In this document: positions 42,367 through 49,582 of the stretch, in pieces
Layout: each line of letters opens with the position of its first letter
Numbering within the stretch: position 1 is the first letter of the stretch
Assembly (NCBI GenBank): GCA_964552015.1
Contig: CAZKFR010000001.1
Location: 1-64,000 of the forward strand
Length of the DNA: 64,000 bases
Direction of reading: 5' to 3'
Source: Rhodocaloribacter sp964552015
Lineage (GTDB): Bacteria; Bacteroidota; Rhodothermia; Rhodothermales; ISCAR-4553
Program-made: the position numbers and the translations under genes
The notes under the pieces: generated by a model
The model's database searches: none
Seen by the model: only the letters and a program-made list of their open reading frames with translations
Told to the model about the DNA's origin: nothing

Positions 42367-43116
42367 ATGGATGTCGTCCCCCTGGTGGTGCTGGTCGGTC
42401 TGGTGGCGGTCGTTGCGCTGCTGTATGCGTCCGTGGGACACGGCGGGGCCTCGGGGTATCTGGCCGTGATGGGTTTGCTGGGGGTTGCACCCGAGGAGAT
42501 GCGCCCGGCCGCCCTGGCCCTCAACATCCTGGTAGCCACCATCGGTACGGTTAAGTTTTATCGCCGGGGTCATTTTTCCTGGTCGGTGTTCTGGCCGTTT
42601 GCTCTGCTGTCCATCCCGATGGCCTATGTGGGCGGGCTGGTGATGTTGCCGGAGGTTGTGTACAGGCCCATTGTCGGCGGGGTGCTGATGTGGGCGGCGT
42701 ATCGCCTGTTCCGACAGGCCGGCGCGATGCCGGTGGAGGGCAAACCGAGTTTGCCCCGGATGATGGCGTTGCCGGCCGGTGCCGGTCTCGGTCTGCTTTC
42801 GGGGCTGACGGGGGTCGGAGGGGGGATTTTCCTGAGTCCCCTGCTGCTGCTGACCGGCTGGGCGGGGCCGCGCACGACGTCGGCCGTGGCAGCGGCGTTC
42901 ATCCTCGTCAACTCGATCGCGGGTCTGATGGGGCACTGGGTGCGGGAGCCGTCCCTGCCGGCCTTCGTACCCTGGCTGGCCGTGGGGGCCCTCGTCGGCG
43001 GATGGGTGGGCGCCGAGCTGGGGAGTCGTCGCTTCTCCGGCCCGGCGATTCGTCGCGTGCTGGCCGTGGTGCTGTCGCTGGCCGGTGCCAAGATGATCCT
43101 GACGGTGTTGTTCTGA
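42367..43116 (+). CDS. TSUP (TauE/SafE) family permease
   Basis: A 249-residue membrane protein with seven to eight hydrophobic segments and the internal duplication of the TSUP family: SVGHGGASGYLAVMGLLG in the first half and LTGVGGGIFLSPLLLLTGWA in the second. These proteins move sulfite, sulfonates or related anions across the inner membrane; the cargo here is not known. It is translationally close to the patatin gene and convergent with umuC. Confidence 0.88.
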   Translation: MDVVPLVVLVGLVAVVALLYASVGHGGASGYLAVMGLLGVAPEEMRPAALALNILVATIGTVKFYRRGHFSWSVFWPFALLSIPMAYVGGLVMLPEVVYRPIVGGVLMWAAYRLFRQAGAMPVEGKPSLPRMMALPAGAGLGLLSGLTGVGGGIFLSPLLLLTGWAGPRTTSAVAAAFILVNSIAGLMGHWVREPSLPAFVPWLAVGALVGGWVGAELGSRRFSGPAIRRVLAVVLSLAGAKMILTVLF

Positions 43117-43123
43117 CCGGCGG

Positions 43124-44404
43124 TCAGGGCCGGTGACGGGCAGGGTGTTGGGGGCGGGCGGGGACATCCGGAATGACCCGGAGTTCATCCCAGCGCGTGG
43201 TGTAGCGGGGCGAGCGCTGCAGCTGTTTCATGGCCCAGGGGCGCTGTGTCCCCTCGGCGGCGAAGAAGAGCGTATGACGCCCGAAGCGCCGGTTGAGGGC
43301 ATCGACGGTAGCCATCAGGGTCCGTCGTCGCGGGTCGTCGCCGGGGGTGAACAGGTCACCCTGGATGCGGTCGTCGGGCATGAGCCCCATCAGCAGGACG
43401 CCGGCCTTGCGGTAGGTGAAGCCGGGCCGGAAGCAACGGTCGAGGCAGAAGGCGGCATAGCGGATGAGGTCGGGCGTGCAGGCGGAGGGGCGGGGGAGGG
43501 TGACGGTGTAGGTGCCGGTGTAGTGCGGGCCCTCGCCGAAGTATTTGGTGGTGAGAAACACCTGCAGGGTGGCCGCCACGAGGCGGGCGCGGCGCAGGCG
43601 GAGGGCGGCCTGGGCCGCGAAGTGGGCCACGGCCTCGCGGAGCCGGCGCGAGTCCTCGGTGGGGGTGCCGAACGAGCGGCTGCAGGTGACGGTCTTGCGG
43701 TCCGGCGGGACGGCCTCCATCGGGATGCAGGGGATGCCGCGTAGCTCGTGCACCGTGCGCAGCCCCATCACGTTGAGGTGCCGGCGGATCCAGCGGTCAT
43801 CGGCCTCACGCAGGGCCCGCGCCGTGGTGAGCCCGGCCGCCTGAAGACGTGTAGCCCATCGGGGGCCGATGCCCCACACGTCGCCGACCGGTACCTGATC
43901 CAGCAGCGACGTCACGTCGCCGGCCGCAGCCAGATCGAAGACGCCCCGGGTTGCCGGATCCTTCTTGGCAAACCGGGTCGCCACCTTGGCCAGCGTTTTG
44001 GTCGGGCCGACCCCGATGGCCGTGGGAATGCCGGTGTCCTGACGAACCCGCCGTCGCAGCCGGCGTACGTCCAGCCCCGCCGGCACCCGGACGAACGCCT
44101 CGTCGATGGAGTAGACCTCGACGTCCGGCACCACCTCGGCCAGCGTCTGCATCACCCGCTCCGAGAGGTCCCCGTAGAGCGCGTAGTTCGACGAGAAGAC
44201 GCGCACGCCGTGGCGCTCGACGAGGTCCTGGATCTGAAAGAACGGCACCCCCATCCGGATGCCGAGCACTTTGGCCTCGTTCGACCGGGCAATCACGCAG
44301 CCGTCGTTGTTCGAGAGCACGACGACGGGGACACCCCGGAGGCGCGGGTCGAAGACGCGCTCGCAGGAGACGTAAAAGTTGTTGCAGTCGACCAGGGCTA
44401 CCAT
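43124..44404 (-). CDS. umuC: UmuC-type Y-family DNA polymerase
   Basis: A 426-residue translesion polymerase. The catalytic palm has ALVDCNNFYVSCERVFDP, LSNNDGCVIARSNEAKVLGI and YSIDEAFV with the metal-binding acidic residues; helix-hairpin-helix VWGIGPRWATRLQAAGL and the C-terminal little-finger and UmuC tail (SPRYTTRWDELRVI) follow. It lies 11 bases downstream of umuD. The pair would form a Pol V-like enzyme induced by DNA damage. Confidence 0.95.
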   Translation of the reverse strand: MVALVDCNNFYVSCERVFDPRLRGVPVVVLSNNDGCVIARSNEAKVLGIRMGVPFFQIQDLVERHGVRVFSSNYALYGDLSERVMQTLAEVVPDVEVYSIDEAFVRVPAGLDVRRLRRRVRQDTGIPTAIGVGPTKTLAKVATRFAKKDPATRGVFDLAAAGDVTSLLDQVPVGDVWGIGPRWATRLQAAGLTTARALREADDRWIRRHLNVMGLRTVHELRGIPCIPMEAVPPDRKTVTCSRSFGTPTEDSRRLREAVAHFAAQAALRLRRARLVAATLQVFLTTKYFGEGPHYTGTYTVTLPRPSACTPDLIRYAAFCLDRCFRPGFTYRKAGVLLMGLMPDDRIQGDLFTPGDDPRRRTLMATVDALNRRFGRHTLFFAAEGTQRPWAMKQLQRSPRYTTRWDELRVIPDVPARPQHPARHRP

Positions 44405-44415
44405 GGTCGGGAGCG

Positions 44416-44826
44416 TCAGGGGCGTCGCAGGGAACGGATGGCATGGGTGACGACGCCCCAGCGCTCCACGGGCGTGTCCGGCCCCGGGACGATCTCGGGA
44501 TAGCCCTCCCGGTCGGAGACGAGGCGCCAGCGCCCGGGGGCTCCGAGGAGTCGCTTCACGGTCAACTCCCCCTCGTAGACGACCAGGACAACGTCACGGG
44601 AACGGGGTTCGAGCGAGCGGTCGACGACCAGCAAATCCCCGTGCTGCAGCGTCGGAAACATCGAACGTCCCTGCACGCGCACGAAAAACGTGGCGGCCGG
44701 GTGGGGGATGAGGTGTTCGTTCAGATCCAGTTTCCGATCGAGGTGATCGTCTGCCGGCGAAGGAAAACCGGCGTGAACCAGGCTCAGGTAGAGCGGCAGG
44801 CGATATCCGGATGAATAACCTTGCAT
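44416..44826 (-). CDS. umuD: UmuD-type S24 peptidase
   Basis: A 136-residue LexA-fold self-cleaving protein. The cleavage site is the Ala19-Gly20 bond in VHAGFPSP; the serine-lysine dyad is Ser55 in GRSMFPT and Lys91 in TVKRLLG. After RecA-driven cleavage it forms the accessory subunit of Pol V with UmuC. It heads the umuDC operon, with a perfect palindrome 87 bases upstream. Confidence 0.94.
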   Translation of the reverse strand: MQGYSSGYRLPLYLSLVHAGFPSPADDHLDRKLDLNEHLIPHPAATFFVRVQGRSMFPTLQHGDLLVVDRSLEPRSRDVVLVVYEGELTVKRLLGAPGRWRLVSDREGYPEIVPGPDTPVERWGVVTHAIRSLRRP

Positions 44827-44912
44827 GATGGCGATGGGGATGAAGGATGAGAACGAGCGGGAGACGAAACCGCGGGGCTATGATACGTCGAAAAGGAAAT
44901 GATAAACAAATG

Positions 44913-44928
44913 TTTTACATATGTAAAA
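44913..44928. promoter_or_regulatory. Palindromic operator candidate upstream of umuDC
   Basis: TTTTACATATGTAAAA is a perfect 16-base palindrome 87 bases before the umuD start. An SOS operator would be expected for umuDC, so LexA or a lineage-specific damage regulator is the natural candidate, but the sequence is not a known LexA box to me. Confidence 0.55.
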
Positions 44929-45066
44929 ATAAGTTTCTACCTCGCGGCAGGGCAGGCATGAAGGATGGCTGTCCATAAGCCATCGTGCTATGTATAGAGG
45001 CGGTAGCGAGTCAGAATGATGAATTGTGAAACGGGGACTTGACTTAAACCAGATGATTTTTGAGCT

Positions 45067-45096
45067 TTGAAATTGATTTTTAGTTTAAACTAAAAT
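45067..45096 (+). promoter_or_regulatory. Candidate promoter of the redox gene cluster
   Basis: TTGAAA (45067-45072) and TAAAAT (45091-45096) are spaced by 18 bases. Transcription would begin only about five bases before the ATG at 45108, leaving almost no leader. The palindrome 45078-45095 fills the spacer, so a bound repressor would block polymerase. Confidence 0.4.
45078..45095. promoter_or_regulatory. Perfect 18-bp palindrome before the redox cluster
   Basis: TTTTAGTTTAAACTAAAA is a perfect inverted repeat; with one extra T it extends to TTGAT/ATCAA arms. It ends 12 bases from the start codon of the di-heme lipoprotein gene. The TTTAG...CTAAA arms recall DtxR/MntR-type boxes, though a MarR-type regulator is equally possible. 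Confidence 0.65.
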
Positions 45097-45107
45097 CAAA
45101 TTATGTT

Positions 45108-46328
45108 ATGAAAAAAATACTGCGATCGGTCTGTCTGGTCGGACTGCTCTATCTGGCCGGGTGTGACCTGTTCTTGCCGCAAGCGCCACCTTCCGAAACG
45201 ATACTGGCCGAGCCAATAGATGGTTTGACGCCGGCACAGCGGGCGGCGCATATCGCAGGAGACGAGGAGTTCGCACGGGTCTTTGGAGCCCAGGATGGGC
45301 TGGGGCCTATTTTCGTAGCCGCCTCGTGTGAGGGGTGCCATCCGGGTGATGGAAAGGGGCATCCGCTGACGACACTGACCCGCTTTGGCCGCTATGTGGG
45401 GGGCGTGTGGGATCCGATGCGGGCGCAGGGTGGGCCGCAATTACAGCATCGTGCCTTGCTCGGATATACCCCTGAAAAAATTCCGGCCGGGGCTACGGGG
45501 GTGACACGGCTTATGCCACCGGCCGTAACGGGGCTGGGGCTGCTTGAGGCCATCGACGATACGACTATCCTGGCACTGGCCGATCCCGAGGATGCCGATG
45601 GCGACGGTATCTCGGGCGTACCCAACTGGATCGAACCGCCGGATTATCTCGACGGCCTGGAGGGGCGCATGGCAAGCGGGGGACGCTATATCGGACGCTT
45701 CGGAAAGAAAGCATCGGCCATCAATCTTCTCCATCAGATCGTGACCGCCTACAAGGAAGATATGGGGATTACCTCCGATTTTGACATGGAGGAACTGTTC
45801 AATCCTGAGGAAGGGGCCTTTACGGGAGATCGGGTGCCGGATCCCGAAGTACCGGCCGAGGCGGTGCGCAATGTTGTCTTCTATGTGCAGACCTTGAAAC
45901 CGCCGCCTCGCCGTGATCTGGATGACCCGGATGTTCAGGCGGGCGAGCGCCTTTTCGAGGAGATCGGTTGTGCAGCGTGCCATGTGACGACTCTGCAGAC
46001 CGGGGCCTCGAATATTGCAGCACTGGACAACAAAACGATCCATCCCTACACGGATCTGCTGCTGCATGACATGGGGCCTGAACTTGATGATGGTTATACC
46101 GAGGGGACGGCTACGACATCCGAGTGGCGTACGGCACCGCTGTGGGGGCTCGGTCTGGCCGCCGACTCGCAGGGGGGGCGCGCCTTCTACCTGCACGACG
46201 GGAGGGCCTCGACGCTGGAAGAGGCGATCCGTCTGCATGGTGGGGAAGCCAATGCCAGCAGGCAGGCCTACTTACGCCTTTCGCCCGACGAGCAGCGACA
46301 GGTGCTGCGCTTCCTGGAATCTCTCTGA
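45108..46328 (+). CDS. Di-heme oxidoreductase-type lipoprotein (DUF1111)
   Basis: A 406-residue c-type cytochrome lipoprotein; lipobox LYLAGC gives acylated Cys19. Two heme-binding motifs are visible, CEGCH at 74-78 and CAACH at 288-292. Between them lie PPAVTGLGLLEAIDD, DADGDGISGVPNW and GRFGKKASAINLLHQ, and after them WRTAPLWGLGLA and FYLHDGRASTLEEAIRLHGGEA (in part: LHDGRA, AIRLHGGEA), the pattern of the DUF1111 or thiol-oxidoreductase-type di-heme family. It would carry electrons in the envelope. First of a three-gene operon with a Rieske protein and an outer-membrane protein. No ribosome site is apparent at its ATG. Confidence 0.88.
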   Translation: MKKILRSVCLVGLLYLAGCDLFLPQAPPSETILAEPIDGLTPAQRAAHIAGDEEFARVFGAQDGLGPIFVAASCEGCHPGDGKGHPLTTLTRFGRYVGGVWDPMRAQGGPQLQHRALLGYTPEKIPAGATGVTRLMPPAVTGLGLLEAIDDTTILALADPEDADGDGISGVPNWIEPPDYLDGLEGRMASGGRYIGRFGKKASAINLLHQIVTAYKEDMGITSDFDMEELFNPEEGAFTGDRVPDPEVPAEAVRNVVFYVQTLKPPPRRDLDDPDVQAGERLFEEIGCAACHVTTLQTGASNIAALDNKTIHPYTDLLLHDMGPELDDGYTEGTATTSEWRTAPLWGLGLAADSQGGRAFYLHDGRASTLEEAIRLHGGEANASRQAYLRLSPDEQRQVLRFLESL

Positions 46329-46338
46329 GGTAGTAGCG

Positions 46339-46761
46339 ATGGATCGACGCACCTTCATAAGCCGGGTCGAAGCGCTGGGGCTGGGGTTCTTCTGTGGAGC
46401 GGGTAGCCTGCTGGGAGGCTGTGCGGAGAGTCGCTTCGTGATGGCTCGACAGGACGGACAGCAACTCGTCGTATCAAAAGCAGAGGTAGTCGGGAGAGGT
46501 GATTTTCTGGTGGAGCGCCCAGGCCATGCCCGGCCCATATACGTGTTTCATCGAGGGGGAGATGACTATGTGGCCGTGTGGACGCGGTGCACGCACCGGG
46601 GGTGTCAGGTGGCACCGGCTGGGGAGCGCCTCGTGTGTCCCTGCCACGGGAGCGAGTACACGCGGGAGGGTCGGGTAGTTCAGGGGCCGGCCGTGCACGA
46701 CCTGCAGCGCTTCTCTGTCACCGCGGACGAGCAATACATCTATATCACGCATGAACGATGA
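46339..46761 (+). CDS. Rieske 2Fe-2S lipoprotein
   Basis: A 140-residue envelope protein. The N terminus DRRTFISRVEALGLGF followed by SLLGGC combines a Tat-like twin arginine with a lipobox (Cys28). The Rieske domain has box I CTHRGC (84-89) and box II CPCHGS (100-105): Cys84, His86, Cys100 and His103 bind the cluster, Cys89 and Cys102 can form the disulfide. No partner cytochrome b is adjacent, so it is not a bc1 subunit here; it likely exchanges electrons with the di-heme lipoprotein 10 bases upstream. Its stop overlaps the next start by four bases. Confidence 0.9.
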   Translation: MDRRTFISRVEALGLGFFCGAGSLLGGCAESRFVMARQDGQQLVVSKAEVVGRGDFLVERPGHARPIYVFHRGGDDYVAVWTRCTHRGCQVAPAGERLVCPCHGSEYTREGRVVQGPAVHDLQRFSVTADEQYIYITHER

Positions 46762-47954
46762 CGAGCATGACGATAAGCAGACTACACGGGGTGATCATTC
46801 TATTCGTTCTGGGGCTGGTTCTACCGGCACAGGCTCAGAGGGACACGACGACCGTACAAGATGCACTCTATGTGCGGCCCTTCATCGGGGCTGTCGGGCA
46901 AACCGCCCTCGGAGGGTATATCGAAGGCAACACGAATTATTTCTCGGAAGATGGGATCACAGAGGGGTTCTCGATGGAACTCCGGCGGTTCAATCTGTTC
47001 TTCTTTTCAGCCATTGGCGAACGCATCCGGTTTCTTTCCGAACTCGAGTTCGAGCACGGGACGGAGGAAATCAACTTGGAGACGGCTCAGGTGGATGTCG
47101 AGATCGACCAGGCGCTTGTGCTGCGAGGGGGTATCCTGCTTCCACCGATAGGTGCCTTCAACCAGAATCATGATGCGCCGCTGTGGGATATCGTAGACCG
47201 TCCTCTCGTCTCGACGGAAATTATTCCTTCGACGCTCTCGGAGGTAGGCTTTGGGATCAATGGCAAAGTATTTCGCTCGTCGTTCGTGATGACCTATGAC
47301 CTGTACCTCACCAATGGCCTTGGCGAGGGGGTGGTGCTCAACGGTACGGGACGCACCTATCTGCCAGGCGGTAAACATGAGGATGTCTTCGCTGAAGACA
47401 ACAATGGCATACCAGTGCTATCGGGGCGTCTCGCCGTAAGGGACTACCGTCTGGGTGAGGTGGGGGTATCGTATTATGGCGGGGTCTACAATACCTACCG
47501 TCTCGATGGTGAAACGGTGGACGAAAAGCGCCGACTTGACCTCTGGGCACTGGATGTGCAGGCGAAATTTGGACGGGTTTCTGTGCAGGGAGAGGCCGCC
47601 TGGGCGTTTGTCGATGTACCCGAGCACCTGCGCGAACTGGCCGGCGGGCGGCAGTGGGGAGGCTATATCGACGTCATCGTACCACTGAAGCATGTGCCGT
47701 TCTTCAGGTATGAGAAGGCCGTTGTCAATGCGGTCCTGAGGCTGGAGCGAATCGATTATAACGTGGGGACTTTTAGCGCGACAGGGGACAATATCTTTGA
47801 TGAGGTGACAGCGCTGGTGGTAGGTATGAGTTTCCGACCGACAGCTGAGACGGTTGTCCGCGGTAACTATCGGCGGCACTGGGAATGGGATAGACTCGGC
47901 AACCCGGCCGTGAACCGGGCAGGCTTCCAGTTTGGTCTGGCAACGTATTTTTGA
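46758..47954 (+). CDS. Outer-membrane beta-barrel protein of the redox cluster
   Basis: A 398-residue exported protein: signal peptide ending LVLPAQAQ. The mature chain is rich in alternating strands (FIGAVGQTALGGYIEGNTNYF in part, SMELRRFNLFFFSAIGERI, FSATGDNIFDEVTALVVGMSF) and ends in aromatic ...GLATYF, as outer-membrane barrels do. It resembles porin-like proteins seen beside di-heme cytochromes. It is coupled by ATGA overlap to the Rieske gene and is followed by a strong terminator, so the three genes act as one unit, perhaps an outer-membrane electron or metal conduit. That function is inference. Confidence 0.78.
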   Translation: MTSMTISRLHGVIILFVLGLVLPAQAQRDTTTVQDALYVRPFIGAVGQTALGGYIEGNTNYFSEDGITEGFSMELRRFNLFFFSAIGERIRFLSELEFEHGTEEINLETAQVDVEIDQALVLRGGILLPPIGAFNQNHDAPLWDIVDRPLVSTEIIPSTLSEVGFGINGKVFRSSFVMTYDLYLTNGLGEGVVLNGTGRTYLPGGKHEDVFAEDNNGIPVLSGRLAVRDYRLGEVGVSYYGGVYNTYRLDGETVDEKRRLDLWALDVQAKFGRVSVQGEAAWAFVDVPEHLRELAGGRQWGGYIDVIVPLKHVPFFRYEKAVVNAVLRLERIDYNVGTFSATGDNIFDEVTALVVGMSFRPTAETVVRGNYRRHWEWDRLGNPAVNRAGFQFGLATYF

Positions 47955-47994
47955 TAATCGGCTTTGAAAATAAACCGCCTGGATAGGGTTTGAC

Positions 47995-48033
47995 GCGCCG
48001 TGTCTCAACGATTGAGGCACGGCGCTTTGTTCT
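47995..48033 (+). terminator. Strong rho-independent terminator
   Basis: GCGCCGTGTCTCAA at 47995-48008 pairs with TTGAGGCACGGCGC at 48012-48025 around a three-base loop, with one T-G wobble, followed by TTTGTTCTT. It stands 40 bases past the barrel gene stop. Confidence 0.9.
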
Positions 48034-48178
48034 TAGCACAGAGGGTCGGCAAGCATGGAGAAGGGCCGCGGGATACTGCGCTATCGGGCTTAAGGGGGCG
48101 GCCGGTGGGCCGATATGCTCAGTAGTCCAAACCCGTCCGGTCCGAAAAGACCCCGAACTGCTCAAGATCAAACCTTCG

Positions 48179-49546
48179 ATGGACGAAAAACTCAAGGAGC
48201 TGGTGCTTCGCCGGCAACGTGCGGTTCTGCAGCAGACGACCGAGGCCGCCGGGCTGGAAGAGAGGCCCGTTGCGAAGAAACCGGTGACGCACCGGAAGCC
48301 GGTGGTAGTACGCGATGAGGTCGAGACGCCCGTCCTGCCCGAGATCGGGCGAACGCTGGCGGAGTCGATCCCGTACTCCCTGTACGGCGAGGCGCGGATC
48401 CACTTCCTGGCGGAGCAGGTGCGAGTCCTGCCGGACCGGGAGCGGACGGCACTGCGCAAACACGTCGAGGCGCTGGTGCGCCACATGCTCACCGTCGGCG
48501 CCAGTGACATCGATGCCGGCGGGCCCGCCAGCAACGGCTACGTCTGGTACCGCGTCGACGGGGACAAGAAGCCCGACGAGCGCATGGGCCGCTATCACGT
48601 CGACGAGACCAACGTGCTGTTTCTGAACCTGCTCACCGACCGGCAGCGCGAGGTGCTCTTTGCTGCGGGTTCCGTCGACTTCTCGTTCCACATTCCCATC
48701 GAGGGACGGGACGGGCGCCCCCGGCGTTTCCGGGCCACGCTCTACTACGACATGGAGCACCTGGCCCTGAACATGCGTGCCATCAGCGACGAACTGCGGC
48801 CGCTCAGTTCGCTCGGCTTCCACCCGATCATTGAGCGCGGCCTGATGTTCCGGCACGTCCGCGATGGCCTCACGCTCGTCACCGGCGTCACGGGCTCCGG
48901 TAAGAGCACCACGCTCGACGCCATCGTCGACGCCAACAACAAGGACTTTGCGGGGCACATCGTCATCATCGGGAAGCCGATCGAGTTCATGCACGTGTCC
49001 AAGATGTGCATCATCCGTCACCGCGAGGTGGGGAACGACGTGCGCACCTTCAAGGACGGTATCGTGCAGGCGCTTCGTCAGGACCCCGACATCGTGGTCA
49101 TCGGTGAGATGCGCGACCCGGAGACGATCTCGGCCGCCCTCGAAATCACGGACTCCGGGCACAAGGTGTTTTCCACGCTGCACACCTCGTCGGCCGTCGA
49201 GAGCATCGACCGCATCATCGGCGAGTACCCGCCGGAGGAGCAGAACCGCGTGCGCAACCGCCTCGCCGACGTGCTGCGCTGTGTCATCTCTCAGAAGCTG
49301 TGCCCCAAAGTGGGTGGCGGCCGTGTGCTGGCGAAAGAGGTGCTCTGGATGACCCCCTCGACCCGGGCCGCCATCAAGAATGAGAACACGAACGAGATTT
49401 ACCAGATGATGTGGGAAGGGGGCAGCCAGGGCCAGATCACGCTGGAACAGGACCTCTACCGCCTCTTTCGCCAGGGGCTGATTACAGCGGAAACGGCGAT
49501 GAACTATGCCAACAACAAACGGAGGTTGCAGCAGCTCATGGGCTGA
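48179..49546 (+). CDS. PilT/PilB-type secretion ATPase with altered Asp box
   Basis: A 455-residue hexameric secretion ATPase of the PilT-like short type. After a basic lead, the N-terminal domain has VGASDIDAGGPASNG; the ATPase has Walker A GVTGSGKST, Walker B VVIGEMRDPETI and the His box KVFSTLHTSSA. The Asp box that normally reads IEDPIEFVH is IGKPIEFMH, so its glutamate and aspartate are gone. The N-terminal 100 residues are longer than in PilT and lysine/arginine-rich. It opens the pilus-like cluster 48179-53943. ATG 48179 follows the preceding terminator; the frame is open further upstream but into it. Confidence 0.9.
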   Translation: MDEKLKELVLRRQRAVLQQTTEAAGLEERPVAKKPVTHRKPVVVRDEVETPVLPEIGRTLAESIPYSLYGEARIHFLAEQVRVLPDRERTALRKHVEALVRHMLTVGASDIDAGGPASNGYVWYRVDGDKKPDERMGRYHVDETNVLFLNLLTDRQREVLFAAGSVDFSFHIPIEGRDGRPRRFRATLYYDMEHLALNMRAISDELRPLSSLGFHPIIERGLMFRHVRDGLTLVTGVTGSGKSTTLDAIVDANNKDFAGHIVIIGKPIEFMHVSKMCIIRHREVGNDVRTFKDGIVQALRQDPDIVVIGEMRDPETISAALEITDSGHKVFSTLHTSSAVESIDRIIGEYPPEEQNRVRNRLADVLRCVISQKLCPKVGGGRVLAKEVLWMTPSTRAAIKNENTNEIYQMMWEGGSQGQITLEQDLYRLFRQGLITAETAMNYANNKRRLQQLMG

Positions 49547-49582
49547 TGCCGGATCTCTCGAGTTCACGAAAACGATGACTTC

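Larger units (their letters stand above)
44827..45107. other. AT-rich divergent regulatory region
   Basis: This 281-base region between umuD and the di-heme lipoprotein gene is far more AT-rich than the rest of the window and contains two separate palindromes, one on the umuD side and one at the rightward start. No gene is seen inside it. Confidence 0.8.
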
